A stretch of DNA of 64,000 nt from Streptomyces sp. CB01580 (GTDB taxonomy: Bacteria; Actinomycetota; Actinomycetes; Streptomycetales; Streptomycetaceae): NCBI RefSeq assembly GCF_001905795.1, contig NZ_LIXJ01000032.1:1-64000 (forward strand), written 5' to 3'. The notes beneath the pieces are model-generated. The model was not told where the DNA came from, did no database searches, and worked only from the letters and a program-made list of their open reading frames with translations. Both the position numbers and the translations under genes were made by a program. This document shows, piece after piece, positions 42,561 through 51,416 of the stretch (position 1 is the stretch's first letter; each line of letters begins with the position of its first letter).

Positions 42561-43352
42561 ATGTCCTCACACACCCCGTCCCGCCCCGGCTCCACGGCCG
42601 CCGTCCCACCGGGCTCCCCGGCATCGGGCGGCACACCGGTGCTCGAACTGCGGAGCCTCACCCGTACCCACGGCAGCGGCGTCGCCGAGGTGCACGCCCT
42701 GCGCGGCGTCGACCTGTCCGTGTACGCGGGTGAACTCGTCGCGGTGATGGGCCCGTCGGGTTCCGGCAAGTCCACCCTGCTGACCATCGCCGGCGGGCTC
42801 GACACCGCGACCAGCGGCCAGGTGATCATCGAAGGGCAGGACATATCCGGTCTCGGCCCCAAGGGGATCGCCGCCCTGCGCCGCCGCAGCGTCGGCTACG
42901 TCTTCCAGGACTACAACCTGATCCCGGCGCTCACCGCGGCCGAGAACATCGCCCTGCCGCGCGAGCTCGACGGGGTCTCCGTGCGCAAGGCCCGCAAGGA
43001 GGCGCGCGCGGCGCTGGAGGAGATGAACCTCCTCCAGGTCGCCGACCGGTTCCCCGACGAGATGTCCGGCGGTCAGCAGCAGCGTGTGGCGATCGCTCGC
43101 GCCCTGGTGGGCGACCGGCGCCTCGTACTCGCCGACGAACCGACCGGCGCCCTGGACTCCGAGACCGGCGAGAGCGTGCTGGCGCTGCTGCGCAGCCGCT
43201 GCGACCAGGGGGCCGCGGGCGTGATGGTGACACACGAACCGCGGTTCGCGGCCTGGGCGGACCGGGTCGTCTTCCTGCGTGACGGCTCGGTCGTCGACCA
43301 GGCGCTCACCGTCGGGGCCGACGCGCTGCTGACCGGCGAGGGCACCAAGTGA
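42561..43352 (+). CDS. ABC transporter ATP-binding protein (MacB/LolD type)
   Basis: 263 aa. Walker A GPSGSGKST, Q-loop YVFQDYNLIPALTA, signature MSGGQQQR, Walker B RRLVLADEPTGALDSETGE and an H-loop VTHEP: a complete ATPase of the MacB/FtsE-like class that powers mechanotransmission exporters. A Ser/Pro-rich N-terminal 25 residues precede the domain. Ribosome site GGGGGAA is rather far (about 12 bases). The stop overlaps the permease start (GTGA). The 264-base gap upstream holds no gene or clear promoter. Confidence 0.95.
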   Translation: MSSHTPSRPGSTAAVPPGSPASGGTPVLELRSLTRTHGSGVAEVHALRGVDLSVYAGELVAVMGPSGSGKSTLLTIAGGLDTATSGQVIIEGQDISGLGPKGIAALRRRSVGYVFQDYNLIPALTAAENIALPRELDGVSVRKARKEARAALEEMNLLQVADRFPDEMSGGQQQRVAIARALVGDRRLVLADEPTGALDSETGESVLALLRSRCDQGAAGVMVTHEPRFAAWADRVVFLRDGSVVDQALTVGADALLTGEGTK

Positions 43353-46195
43353 GCGTGTTCACGGGCTGGCGCGCCGCCCTCCGCATAGCCGGCCGCGACG
43401 CGATGCGCGCCAAGGGCCGCAGTGCGCTGGTGGTCGCGATGATCGCGGTGCCGGTGCTGGGCGTCACGGCCCTCGACGTGACGTTCCGCAGCATGACGCA
43501 GACCACCGCCGAGAAACTGACCAGCCAGATGGGGTCGGCGGACGCCCTCTTCGCCGACCAGCAGATGGGCCCGCTGGAGCAGATGCCCGACGGGGAGATG
43601 TTCCAGCAGACCGACCCCGACGCCCCGGTGTCCCAGCCCCCGCCTCCGGTCGACGTCACGACCACGTTCCCCAAGGGCTCACGCGCGATCAGCATCCAGT
43701 CCGTACCGGCGAGCGTCACCACCGAGTACGGCATCGCCAACACGGACATCTACGAGTTCCGCACCTCGGACGGAATGGCGCGCGGCAAGACCGACCTCGT
43801 GCGCGGCTCCTACCCGCACGGCACGGGGGAGATGGCCGCCACCGAGCTGTTCCTCGAGGAAACCGGCCTGAGCGTCGGCTCGACGACCACCGTGCGCAAC
43901 TACGGCGCGAAGTTCAAGATCACCGGTGTGATCGAGCAGCCGAACGATCTGAAGAGCAGGGCCCTGTTCGCGGATCCGGGAGCGGTCATCGCCCCGTGGA
44001 AGGCGAAGGCCGATCACGACAAGAAGGTGCTGCCGCCGAACACCACTCCCAAGGAATGGCTGGTCAAGGGCCCCGACGGGGTGGGGGTGACCTGGCCCGA
44101 CGTCATGAAGGCCAACAAGTCGGGCGTCCTCGTCACCTCCCGCCAGGTCGCCCTCGACCCGCCGCCGGACTCCGAGGTCCCGCTGCTCAAGAAGACGGAG
44201 CGCCCGAACTGGGGCAGCTCCGGTGACTGGAGTCCCGCCCTCCTCACCGTGGTCTCCATGGCGGTCCTGGAGATCGTGCTGCTCGCCGGGCCCGCGTTCG
44301 CGGTCGGCGCGCGCCGCTCCCGCCGCCAGCTCGGCCTGCTGGGCACCTGCGGCGGGGACCGGCGGCATGTCCGGGCCGTGGTGCTCGGCGGCGGTCTGGT
44401 ACTCGGCGGTGTCGGCGCCGTGACCGGTGTGGTGCTCGGCGTCGGGCTCACCGTGGCGTTCCGGCCCATGCTCGAGAACTGGGCCGGACACCGCTTCGGC
44501 TCCCTCGTCATGCCGCCGACGGAGCTGCTCCTCATCGCCGCGATCGGCCTGGTCACCGGCCTTCTGGCGGCATTCGCCCCGGCCGTCGTGGCGAGCCGGC
44601 AGTCCATTCTGGAGTCGCTCACCGGCCGTCGCGGCGTCCGGCGCTCCTCCCGGGTGCTGCCCGTCGTGGGCGCCTGCGTGCTGGCGCTCGGCTGCGCCGC
44701 CGCCGTGTACGGCGCCACCAGCGGGGACGAGACCCTGGTCGCAGGCGGCTCGGTCGTCGCCGAACTGGGAATGCTCGGCTGCATCCCGGTGGTGGTCGGC
44801 CTCCTCGGGCGGCTCGGCCGCAGGCTGCCGCTCTCGCCCCGCATGGCGCTGCGCGACGCGGCCCGCAACCGCGGCCGCACCGCCCCCGCGGTCGCCGCGG
44901 TGATGGCGGCCGTGGCCGGTTCGGTGGCGATCGCCACCTACATGTCCAGCAAGGTCGCCGAGTACGAGTACGAGTACACCCCCTCGCTCGCCCAGGGGAC
45001 CATCGCCGTCATGTCGAACGGTGACGGGTCGGCCGAACGGCTGCCGCTGGCCCGCGCCGCCGTCGAGCGGAACATGACCGTCAGCGGCGGGCACGCCGAC
45101 TTCAAGCGGGTCTGGGCGGGCAGCGACTGCAACGTCTACTACGAGGAGGAGAACGGCTGCGGCACCCTGCAGCTGGTCAAGCCCACCGGCGAGGGCCACA
45201 CCTGCCCGCTGAAGGGCAAGGGGGCCCAGGAACTCGCCGCACGGCTCTCCGCGGACGAGCACAAGGAGCAGATGAACACTCCGGCCTGCCTGGGCGAGCA
45301 CATGCTCTCGCACGCGTTCCCCACCGGCGAGGACCAGATTCTCGTGGCCGACGCGAACATGCTCAGCACGTATGTGAAGCTCGACGACCCCGCGGCCGCC
45401 GATGCCCTGGCCGCGGGCACACCGGTGCTGCTCAACCCGGCGTACGCCAAGGACGGTGAGATCACCCTCAGCGCGGTCCACAAGTACAACGACCGCGACA
45501 AGGAGAACCGGAAGCAGCACCCGGGCAAGGCACGGACCACGACGGACCGGCTGAAGGTGTACGTGGCTCCCGCGAAGTACGCGGCGACCCCCGGCGTCCG
45601 TCTGGTCCTCCCGCAGAAGACCGCGGACCGGCTCGGTCTGCACACCCAGCCGGCCGGCAGCGTGTACGCCGTCTCGCAGCCGCCGTCGAACGCCGAGCAG
45701 CAGCGCATCGACGGAGCGCTCGAACAGGCCGGCGGCGGCTTCTGGCTCCAGACCGATTCCGGCCCCGGCCAGGATGAGAACACGCTCCTGCTGGTCCTGA
45801 CGCTGTTCGCCGGAGTGGTGACGCTGGGCGCGGCCGCGATCACGACCGGCCTCGCGAAGGCGGACGCGGAGGCGGACCTGACCACGCTCAGCGCGATCGG
45901 CGCGCCCCCGGGCGTGCGGCGGACACTGACCGGCTTCCAGTGCCTGGTGGTGGCGCTCACGGGCGTGGTCCTGGGCACGATCACGGGTCTGGTGCCCGCG
46001 GTGGCGCTGCGCCTCGTCGACCTGCGCGAGGCGCTGGCGGCGATGCGGGCCGATCCGATGGAGTCGGCGTACACCCCGATCGTGCTGCCCTGGAGCACGC
46101 TCGCCGTGCTGGTCGTGGGCGTTCCACTGCTCGCCGGGGCGCTCGCGGCGGCGATCACCCGGTCGCGTCAGGCCCTGGCCCGGCGGGCCGGCTGA
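43349..46195 (+). CDS. ABC transporter permease, FtsX/MacB-like
   Basis: 948 aa. A first hydrophobic helix (SALVVAMIAVPVLGVTA), a large extracytoplasmic domain to about 290, then three to four helices, a second helix pair around 510 followed by another extracytoplasmic domain (about 530-800), and three C-terminal helices with the FtsX signature ADLTTLSAIGAPPGVRRTL. Ten-or-so-helix two-domain permeases of this size export peptides, lipids or antibiotics, often under PadR control. GTG 43349 is translationally coupled to the ATPase. The substrate cannot be inferred. Confidence 0.94.
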   Translation: MSVFTGWRAALRIAGRDAMRAKGRSALVVAMIAVPVLGVTALDVTFRSMTQTTAEKLTSQMGSADALFADQQMGPLEQMPDGEMFQQTDPDAPVSQPPPPVDVTTTFPKGSRAISIQSVPASVTTEYGIANTDIYEFRTSDGMARGKTDLVRGSYPHGTGEMAATELFLEETGLSVGSTTTVRNYGAKFKITGVIEQPNDLKSRALFADPGAVIAPWKAKADHDKKVLPPNTTPKEWLVKGPDGVGVTWPDVMKANKSGVLVTSRQVALDPPPDSEVPLLKKTERPNWGSSGDWSPALLTVVSMAVLEIVLLAGPAFAVGARRSRRQLGLLGTCGGDRRHVRAVVLGGGLVLGGVGAVTGVVLGVGLTVAFRPMLENWAGHRFGSLVMPPTELLLIAAIGLVTGLLAAFAPAVVASRQSILESLTGRRGVRRSSRVLPVVGACVLALGCAAAVYGATSGDETLVAGGSVVAELGMLGCIPVVVGLLGRLGRRLPLSPRMALRDAARNRGRTAPAVAAVMAAVAGSVAIATYMSSKVAEYEYEYTPSLAQGTIAVMSNGDGSAERLPLARAAVERNMTVSGGHADFKRVWAGSDCNVYYEEENGCGTLQLVKPTGEGHTCPLKGKGAQELAARLSADEHKEQMNTPACLGEHMLSHAFPTGEDQILVADANMLSTYVKLDDPAAADALAAGTPVLLNPAYAKDGEITLSAVHKYNDRDKENRKQHPGKARTTTDRLKVYVAPAKYAATPGVRLVLPQKTADRLGLHTQPAGSVYAVSQPPSNAEQQRIDGALEQAGGGFWLQTDSGPGQDENTLLLVLTLFAGVVTLGAAAITTGLAKADAEADLTTLSAIGAPPGVRRTLTGFQCLVVALTGVVLGTITGLVPAVALRLVDLREALAAMRADPMESAYTPIVLPWSTLAVLVVGVPLLAGALAAAITRSRQALARRAG

Positions 46196-46294
46196 CGGCA
46201 CGACCGGCCCGTTCCGGTGCCCTCGCAGACGGTGGATCAACCGTTTGCGGGGGCACCACCGTGTCGTAGGGCGGGTGTGGGAGACAATGACGCC

Positions 46295-46843
46295 ATGGAG
46301 ATGCCGAGGAATGAACGGTCGCAGGAGCACCCCCAAGTCCTCGTGGTGGGGCAGGACGGCATGGCGATCGGCGGCGGTGGCACTGACGACGACTCGCGTG
46401 AGGTCCCGGTGACGGAGATGGTCGAACAGCCCGCGAAGGTCATGCGCATCGGCAGCATGATCAAGCAGCTCCTGGAAGAGGTCAGGGCGGCTCCTCTCGA
46501 CGAGGCGAGCCGGGTCAGGCTCAAGGAGATCCATGCCGGGTCCGTGAAGGAGCTGGAGGACGGTCTCGCGCCGGAGCTGGTGGAGGAGCTGGAACGGCTC
46601 TCCCTGCCGTTCACCGAGGACTCGGTGCCCTCCGAGGCGGAACTCCGGATCGCCCAGGCCCAGTTGGTGGGCTGGCTGGAGGGCCTGTTCCACGGCATCC
46701 AGACCGCGCTGTTCGCCCAGCAGATGGCGGCGCGTGCCCAGCTGGAGCAGATGCGCCGCGCCCTTCCGTCGGGCGCCGGGCACGAGGAGCAGGACGGCAG
46801 CGGCGATCAGAGCGGAGCCATCCGGACCGGCCCGTACCTCTAG
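46295..46843 (+). CDS. bpa: Bacterial proteasome activator (Bpa/PafE, DUF2587)
   Basis: 182 aa, with the helical core MRIGSMIKQLLEEVRAAPLD, then VKELEDGLAPELVEELERL and AQLVGWLEGLFHGIQTALFA seen in Bpa. The mycobacterial protein forms a dodecameric ring that docks on the 20S proteasome through a C-terminal GQYL motif and promotes ATP-independent degradation. Here the last four residues are GPYL, keeping the Tyr-Leu contact. ATG 46295 lacks a strong ribosome site (GGGAGAC 8 bases upstream). It is followed by a large hairpin. Confidence 0.93.
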   Translation: MEMPRNERSQEHPQVLVVGQDGMAIGGGGTDDDSREVPVTEMVEQPAKVMRIGSMIKQLLEEVRAAPLDEASRVRLKEIHAGSVKELEDGLAPELVEELERLSLPFTEDSVPSEAELRIAQAQLVGWLEGLFHGIQTALFAQQMAARAQLEQMRRALPSGAGHEEQDGSGDQSGAIRTGPYL

Positions 46844-46973
46844 TGCTGTGGCCCGTTTCTCCGACCTGTGAGCCCGTGGTCGTGACCGGTGGTCGGCGGC
46901 CCGTACGCCGATCGTCCGGTCCGCACCGCTCGCTGCGCCCACACCCGGACACCACATCGATCACACCGAGCAG

Positions 46974-47016
46974 GAGGCCCGGCGCACACGGTCGTCGACC
47001 GTGTGCGCCGGGCCTC
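46974..47016. terminator. Near-perfect 43-base palindrome hairpin
   Basis: Arms of 21 bases are perfectly complementary around a single central base (46995), so the stem is at least 18 bp. It lies between bpa and the convergent quinone oxidoreductase, and is probably a bidirectional terminator. The rest of the 46844-47251 interval (408 bp) holds the repeat below and no supported gene. Confidence 0.75.
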
Positions 47017-47030
47017 TCCACGCACATCCC

Positions 47031-47066
47031 CGTACGGGTCCGTACGGGTCCGTACGGGTCCGTACG
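47031..47066. repeat. 10-bp tandem repeat CGTACGGGTC
   Basis: Three perfect copies at 47031-47060 and a partial fourth (CGTACG) to 47066. Each contains the palindrome CGTACG. Function unknown; shared with no gene. Confidence 0.8.
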
Positions 47067-47251
47067 CGGTCACCGCGACCCGCGCCCGACGTACGTGTGT
47101 ACGCGCCCGCCACGAGCGCGATGCGTCGCCCCGTGCGCGCGTGGGCCGCACGTGCCGCGGGCACCGGTCAGGGCGTCCGGAGCGCCGTCGGCCCAGGCAC
47201 TGAACGCGGTCAGGCAGGCACCGGGCGCGGTCGACCAGGCACGGGCAGCGG

Positions 47252-48238
47252 TCAGGCCGCCGGGTTCCGCAGCAGCACCTTCCCGATGTGGGCGCTGGAC
47301 TCCAGCACCCGGTGGGCCTCGGCCGCGTCCGGCATCGGCAGCGAGCGGTCCACGATCGGCCGGACGACCCCACCGGCGATCAACGGCCAGACATGTTCAC
47401 GTACAGCGGCGACGATCGCCGCCTTCTCGTCGAGCGGACGGCCCCGCAGCGAGGTCGCGGTGATGGCGGCCCGCTTGCGCAGCAGGGCGTTCAGGTTCAG
47501 CTCGCCCTTCACTCCGCCCTGGAGCCCGATGATGGCCAGTCGGCCGTTGACGGCGAGTGCCTTCACGTTCCGGTCCAGGTACTTCGCGCCGACGATGTCG
47601 AGGATGACGTCCGCACCCGCCCCGTCCGTCGCCCTGCGCAGTTCCTGGACGAAGTCCTGCTCGCGGTAGTCGATCAGGATGTCGGCCCCGAGCTCCGCGC
47701 AGCGCGCCAGCTTCTCCGGTCCGCCCGCGGTCACCGCGACCCGCGCGCCCACCGCCTTGGCGAGCTGGATCGCCATCGTGCCGATTCCGCTGGACCCACC
47801 GTGCACCAACAGGGTCTCGCCGGGGCGCAGATGGGCCACCATGAACACGTTGGACCAGACCGTGGCCGTCACCTCGGGCAGCGCCGCGGCCGTCACCAGG
47901 TCGACTCCCTCCGGCACCGGCAGCAGTTGCCCCATCGGCACGGCGACCTTCTCCGCGTAACCGCCACCGGCGAGCAGCGCGCACACCTCGTCGCCGACCG
48001 ACCAGCCGCTGACACCGGGGCCGACCGCCGAGACACGGCCCGCGCACTCCAGACCCGGGTACGGTGACGCCCCGGGCGGCGGGTTGTAGAACCCCTGCCG
48101 CTGCAGCACGTCGGCGCGATTGACCGCACTGGACACGACATCGACGAGGACCTCGCCCTCGCCGACCACCGGATCGGGCACCTCGGCCCATACGAGCGCC
48201 TCGGGGCCACCGGGTTCGGGGATGGTGATCGCATACAT
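47252..48238 (-). CDS. NADPH:quinone oxidoreductase (zeta-crystallin-like MDR)
   Basis: 328 aa. A zinc-less medium-chain dehydrogenase/reductase: N-terminal GroES-like domain (VVSSAVNRADVLQRQGFYN, YPGLECAGRV) and a Rossmann domain with LVHGGSSGIGTMAIQLAK for NADPH. The zinc-binding cysteines of alcohol dehydrogenases are absent, as in quinone oxidoreductases. It probably reduces quinones or enals; similar TP53I3-like enzymes give superoxide. ATG 48238 starts the conserved MYAITIPEPGG. It stands alone on the minus strand. Confidence 0.93.
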   Translation of the reverse strand: MYAITIPEPGGPEALVWAEVPDPVVGEGEVLVDVVSSAVNRADVLQRQGFYNPPPGASPYPGLECAGRVSAVGPGVSGWSVGDEVCALLAGGGYAEKVAVPMGQLLPVPEGVDLVTAAALPEVTATVWSNVFMVAHLRPGETLLVHGGSSGIGTMAIQLAKAVGARVAVTAGGPEKLARCAELGADILIDYREQDFVQELRRATDGAGADVILDIVGAKYLDRNVKALAVNGRLAIIGLQGGVKGELNLNALLRKRAAITATSLRGRPLDEKAAIVAAVREHVWPLIAGGVVRPIVDRSLPMPDAAEAHRVLESSAHIGKVLLRNPAA

Positions 48239-48399
48239 GGCCGCGAGGCTACTCCGTGCCACGGGCCGGGCGCCCTGACGCGAGCCGGACAACCCCCGTC
48301 ACGGCGGAGGCCACCCCCTCACGGGGCCGACCAGCAACGCGTACGAGGTCGGACAGCGCCACCGTACGGCCGGTGGCCTGCGGTGCGTCCGGGCGCCGA

Positions 48400-49497
48400 C
48401 TACGGGCGGGGGCCGCCGGGTGCCGCGTTGCCGAGCGCCTGTTCGTTCGTGGCGCGCACGATGGTGATCACGCGGTCCGTCAACTGCAACGGGCTCGCCG
48501 CCGGGTCGTCGTAGGCGAGTAGCCGGTGCCCGCGCAGCACACTGACCACGAGATCGTCCGTCTCCCGGACGCTCTTGCCCACCTCGGCCTTTATCACCGG
48601 CCGTTCGACGAGGTCGAGACCGCTGCCCTGCTGGATCAGGTCCTCCATCACCGTGCCCGCGCTGGGGCTGAGGACGGAGAGGCCGAGCAGTCGTCCGGCC
48701 GCGCTGGCGCTGGTGATCACGGCGTCGGCACCGGACTGCCGCAGCAGCGGGGCGTTCTCCTCCTCACGCACCGCGGCAACGATCTTCGCGCTCCGGTTGA
48801 GCTGCCGCGCCGTCAACGTCACCAGCACCGCCGTGTCGTCGCGCTGCGTGGCGATGACGATCTGCCGCGCCTTCTGGAGTTCGGCCCGCAGCAGCACATC
48901 GCTGCGCGTCGCATCGCCGACCACCCCCACGAATCCCTCGGCGTTGGCGATCTCTATCACCTTGCTCGCCGGGTCGACGACGACGATCTGGTCATTTCTC
49001 AGGCCTGAGGCACGCAGGGTCTGGATGGCCGAACGGCCCTTCGTGCCGAATCCGACGACGATGGTGTGGTCACGCAAGTTGGTTCTCCAACGCTTCAGCC
49101 GGAAGTCCTCCCGGGTCCGTTCGGTGAGGACCTCAAGGGTGGTGCCGACCAGGATGATCAGGAAGAGCACCCGCAGCGGCGTCACGAGCAGCACATTGGC
49201 GAGCCGGGCGCTGTCGCTGTACGGGGTGATGTCGCCGTAGCCGGTGGTGGAGAGGGTGACCGTCGCGTAGTACACCGAGTCCAGCAGGTCGACCGTCTCA
49301 TCGGCGGCGTCGTGGTATCCCTTGCGATCCAGCCAGACGATCACGACCGTGATGGCCAGCACCAGCAGCGCCATCGACAGCCGCTTGGTCACCTGCCGGG
49401 CCGGCCGGTCGACGACCCTGCGCGGGAGCTGTACCCGTGTGGGAACGACATGCTCGTCAGCGCGCCTGGCCATCGCATCGTGGCCGGGAAGTTTCAC
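48400..49497 (-). CDS. Potassium channel family protein with TrkA-N (RCK) domain
   Basis: 365 aa. A helix (MALLVLAITVVIVWL), a pore with the selectivity filter TLSTTGYGDITP and a second helix (VLLVTPLRVLFLIILVG), then an RCK/TrkA-N Rossmann domain (HTIVVGFGTKGRSAIQTLRA, VVVDPASKVIEIANAEG) and a TrkA-C-like end. It is a two-helix K+ channel gated by an intracellular nucleotide or ion. GTG 49497 is chosen because it overlaps the moeA TGA (GTGA) and has GGAAGGG 8 bases upstream. GTG 49506 and ATG 49473 are weaker. The start codon lies inside a parS site. Confidence 0.9.
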   Translation of the reverse strand: MKLPGHDAMARRADEHVVPTRVQLPRRVVDRPARQVTKRLSMALLVLAITVVIVWLDRKGYHDAADETVDLLDSVYYATVTLSTTGYGDITPYSDSARLANVLLVTPLRVLFLIILVGTTLEVLTERTREDFRLKRWRTNLRDHTIVVGFGTKGRSAIQTLRASGLRNDQIVVVDPASKVIEIANAEGFVGVVGDATRSDVLLRAELQKARQIVIATQRDDTAVLVTLTARQLNRSAKIVAAVREEENAPLLRQSGADAVITSASAAGRLLGLSVLSPSAGTVMEDLIQQGSGLDLVERPVIKAEVGKSVRETDDLVVSVLRGHRLLAYDDPAASPLQLTDRVITIVRATNEQALGNAAPGGPRP

Positions 49498-49504
49498 GTG
49501 AAAC
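49491..49504. promoter_or_regulatory. parS site (ParB binding)
   Basis: GTTTCACGTGAAAC, a perfect 14-bp palindrome identical to the core of the bacterial parS consensus and to the Streptomyces form. ParB spreads from such sites to condense origin-proximal DNA. It spans the moeA stop and the channel-gene start, so it is embedded in coding sequence. No second perfect copy was seen in the window. Confidence 0.9.
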
Positions 49505-51416
49505 ACCCTTCCGTCCACGGCGTCACCGACGCCCACGGTAGTTCGAGGATCTCCACCTCGGTGCCGGACCGTACCCCGCCCGGCGGCACAACGGCCAGCC
49601 CGTCCGCCGCGGCGATCCCCCGGAGCATCGCAGGACCGTCGTAGCGCAGTGGTACGACGTACTCGGCAACTCCTCCGGTTCCGACGTCACGCGCGCCCGC
49701 GCCACCGGTCGGGCGGTCGGCTCCCCGGCCCCAGGCTCCTCGACCGCCGCTCTCCCGGCCCCCGGTCGCTTCGTGGCAGGAAACGGCCACCCGGTGGACG
49801 ACGGGCACCAGTCGGGTGTCATGCGGATGCCCGGGCAACTCGTCGCGCACGACGGCCCGGTACGGCTCGTACGGAACATGGCCGGCCAGGCCGTGGAGCA
49901 GCGGCTCGGCAAGCGTGAGAAGACCCGCCACGGCGGCCAGCGGGTTACCGGGCAGCCCGACAATGAACGGTCCGGCTGCTTCGAGTCTGGCCAGCAGCAT
50001 CGGGTGGCCCGGACGAACGGCGACACCGTCGACCAGCAGCTCGGCCCCGAGCTCGGAGAGCACCGGATGGACGTGGTCGACCGGGCCCGCGGCCGTGCCG
50101 CCCGTGGTGACGACAAGATCGGCGTCGGAATCGGTGAGCGCGCGCCGAAGGGCCGCCGCGTCGTCCCCGAGACGCTGCGGGGAGGAGACGTTGGCACCCA
50201 GTGCCCGCAGCCAGGGGCCGATCATCGGCCCGAGCGCGTCGCGGATCAGTCCGTCGTACGGCAGACCGCTGGTCAACAGCTCGTCGCCGAGGACGAGGAC
50301 ATCGACGCGGGGACGCGGAACGGTGGCCAGTCCGTCGTACCCCGCGGCAGCCGTCAGTCCGAGAACGGCGGGGGTCACCACGGTTCCGGCGGGCAGCAGC
50401 AGATCACCGGAGCGGCATTCCTGGCCGCGGGGCCTGATGTCCTGCCCGGGGTTCACCCGGTACCGGGCGTGGAGCAGTCCCTTGGCCTCGTCGACACGGC
50501 CGTGCTCGCTGCGGATCACGGCGTTGGCGTCCGCCGGGATGCGCGCACCGGTGGCGATCCGTATGGCGTCCCCGTCGGGGAGCCTGGCGGGAGCACCGTG
50601 ACCGGCGAGGATCCCCCGGTCCCGCACCGGCCGGCTCTTCGCACCCGGGTCCGGGCTCGGCCCCGGACCCGCGTCCCCGGCCCCTTCGAGACCTTCCTCG
50701 CTCACCGTCGGCTCCCGGACGGTCCACGGTCCCGGCCCGCTGACGACCCAGCCGTCCATGGCGGAGGTGTCGAAGGGCGGCAGATCGGTGAGTGCCACGA
50801 GCGGTTCGGCGAGTACGTGTCCGAGTGCCTGGTCGAGGGGAAGGTGCCGGACGCGTACGGGGTCGCCGCGGCCCGACCGGGCGGCAAGCGCGCGTGCCTC
50901 CGGCCAGGAGGTCGACCGCTCGCGCCGATCCTGCGCACGGGGCCGATCGGCACGGTGGTCCGGGTCCGGGATCCGGCCGGCTCGCCGGTCCGAGGCAGAC
51001 GACCGGGCCGCGTCCTCGTGCTCGGATGCGGGGCCGGACCGACCGGCCGCGCACCCCTGCCCGGCGGAGACGGCCCGGTGAGCGTCGGGCCCCTGATCCG
51101 CCGAGGCGGGCCGACCCGTAGGACGGGGCTCACCCGACGACTGACGCCTGACCAGGGCAAGGGCCTGCTCGACAGCCAGCTCCTCCTCGGCGGCCCGCAT
51201 CTCCTCCGGACTCGCGCCCGGAGCCGGATTCGTACCCGTCCCCGGGAGCACACCCTGCTCCGTACTCGGAGCTGTGCCCGGCTCAGGCCCCGGATTCGCA
51301 CTCGGGCCATGTCCCGTTCCCGGGCCCGGTTCCGCTGCCGGGCCAGGGCCACGGCTCGTGCTCAGCCCCGGGCTCCACCCCGGAAACGGGTCGGGCCCGT
51401 CGTCCCGGGTCGTCAT
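49494..51416 (-). CDS. moeA: Molybdopterin molybdotransferase MoeA with long disordered N-terminus
   Basis: 640 aa against about 400 for usual MoeA. Residues about 180-640 are MoeA domains: PLDQALGHVLAEPLVALTDL and PPFDTSAMDGWVV, IATGARIPADANAVI, the MPT-binding VVTTGGTAAGPVDHVHPVL and LPGNPLAAVAGLL. It inserts molybdate into molybdopterin-AMP. Residues 1-170 are Pro/Gly/Glu/Arg-rich with no known fold, apart from a short helix (EEMRAAEEELAVEQALALV). The ATG at 51416 overlaps the mobA stop (ATGA), and the TGA overlaps the channel gene. The window shows no molybdoenzyme. A Ser/Gly/Arg-rich insertion near 585-610 is also unusual. Confidence 0.92.
   Translation of the reverse strand: MTTRDDGPDPFPGWSPGLSTSRGPGPAAEPGPGTGHGPSANPGPEPGTAPSTEQGVLPGTGTNPAPGASPEEMRAAEEELAVEQALALVRRQSSGEPRPTGRPASADQGPDAHRAVSAGQGCAAGRSGPASEHEDAARSSASDRRAGRIPDPDHRADRPRAQDRRERSTSWPEARALAARSGRGDPVRVRHLPLDQALGHVLAEPLVALTDLPPFDTSAMDGWVVSGPGPWTVREPTVSEEGLEGAGDAGPGPSPDPGAKSRPVRDRGILAGHGAPARLPDGDAIRIATGARIPADANAVIRSEHGRVDEAKGLLHARYRVNPGQDIRPRGQECRSGDLLLPAGTVVTPAVLGLTAAAGYDGLATVPRPRVDVLVLGDELLTSGLPYDGLIRDALGPMIGPWLRALGANVSSPQRLGDDAAALRRALTDSDADLVVTTGGTAAGPVDHVHPVLSELGAELLVDGVAVRPGHPMLLARLEAAGPFIVGLPGNPLAAVAGLLTLAEPLLHGLAGHVPYEPYRAVVRDELPGHPHDTRLVPVVHRVAVSCHEATGGRESGGRGAWGRGADRPTGGAGARDVGTGGVAEYVVPLRYDGPAMLRGIAAADGLAVVPPGGVRSGTEVEILELPWASVTPWTEGCFT

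Noticed and set aside
43679..46957. A 1092-codon minus-strand frame opposite the ABC permease
   Set aside because: Arg/Gly/His-rich shadow typical of high-GC DNA; the plus-strand permease has clear membrane helices and FtsX motifs.
46974..47066. Palindrome plus CGTACGGGTC repeats as a possible replication origin or attachment site
   Set aside because: There is no integrase or replication gene nearby, and the large dyad is placed as a terminator between convergent genes.
49498..49536. Longer starts for the K+ channel gene
   Set aside because: They would overlap deeper into moeA; the GTGA overlap with GGAAGGG 8 bases upstream favours GTG 49497.
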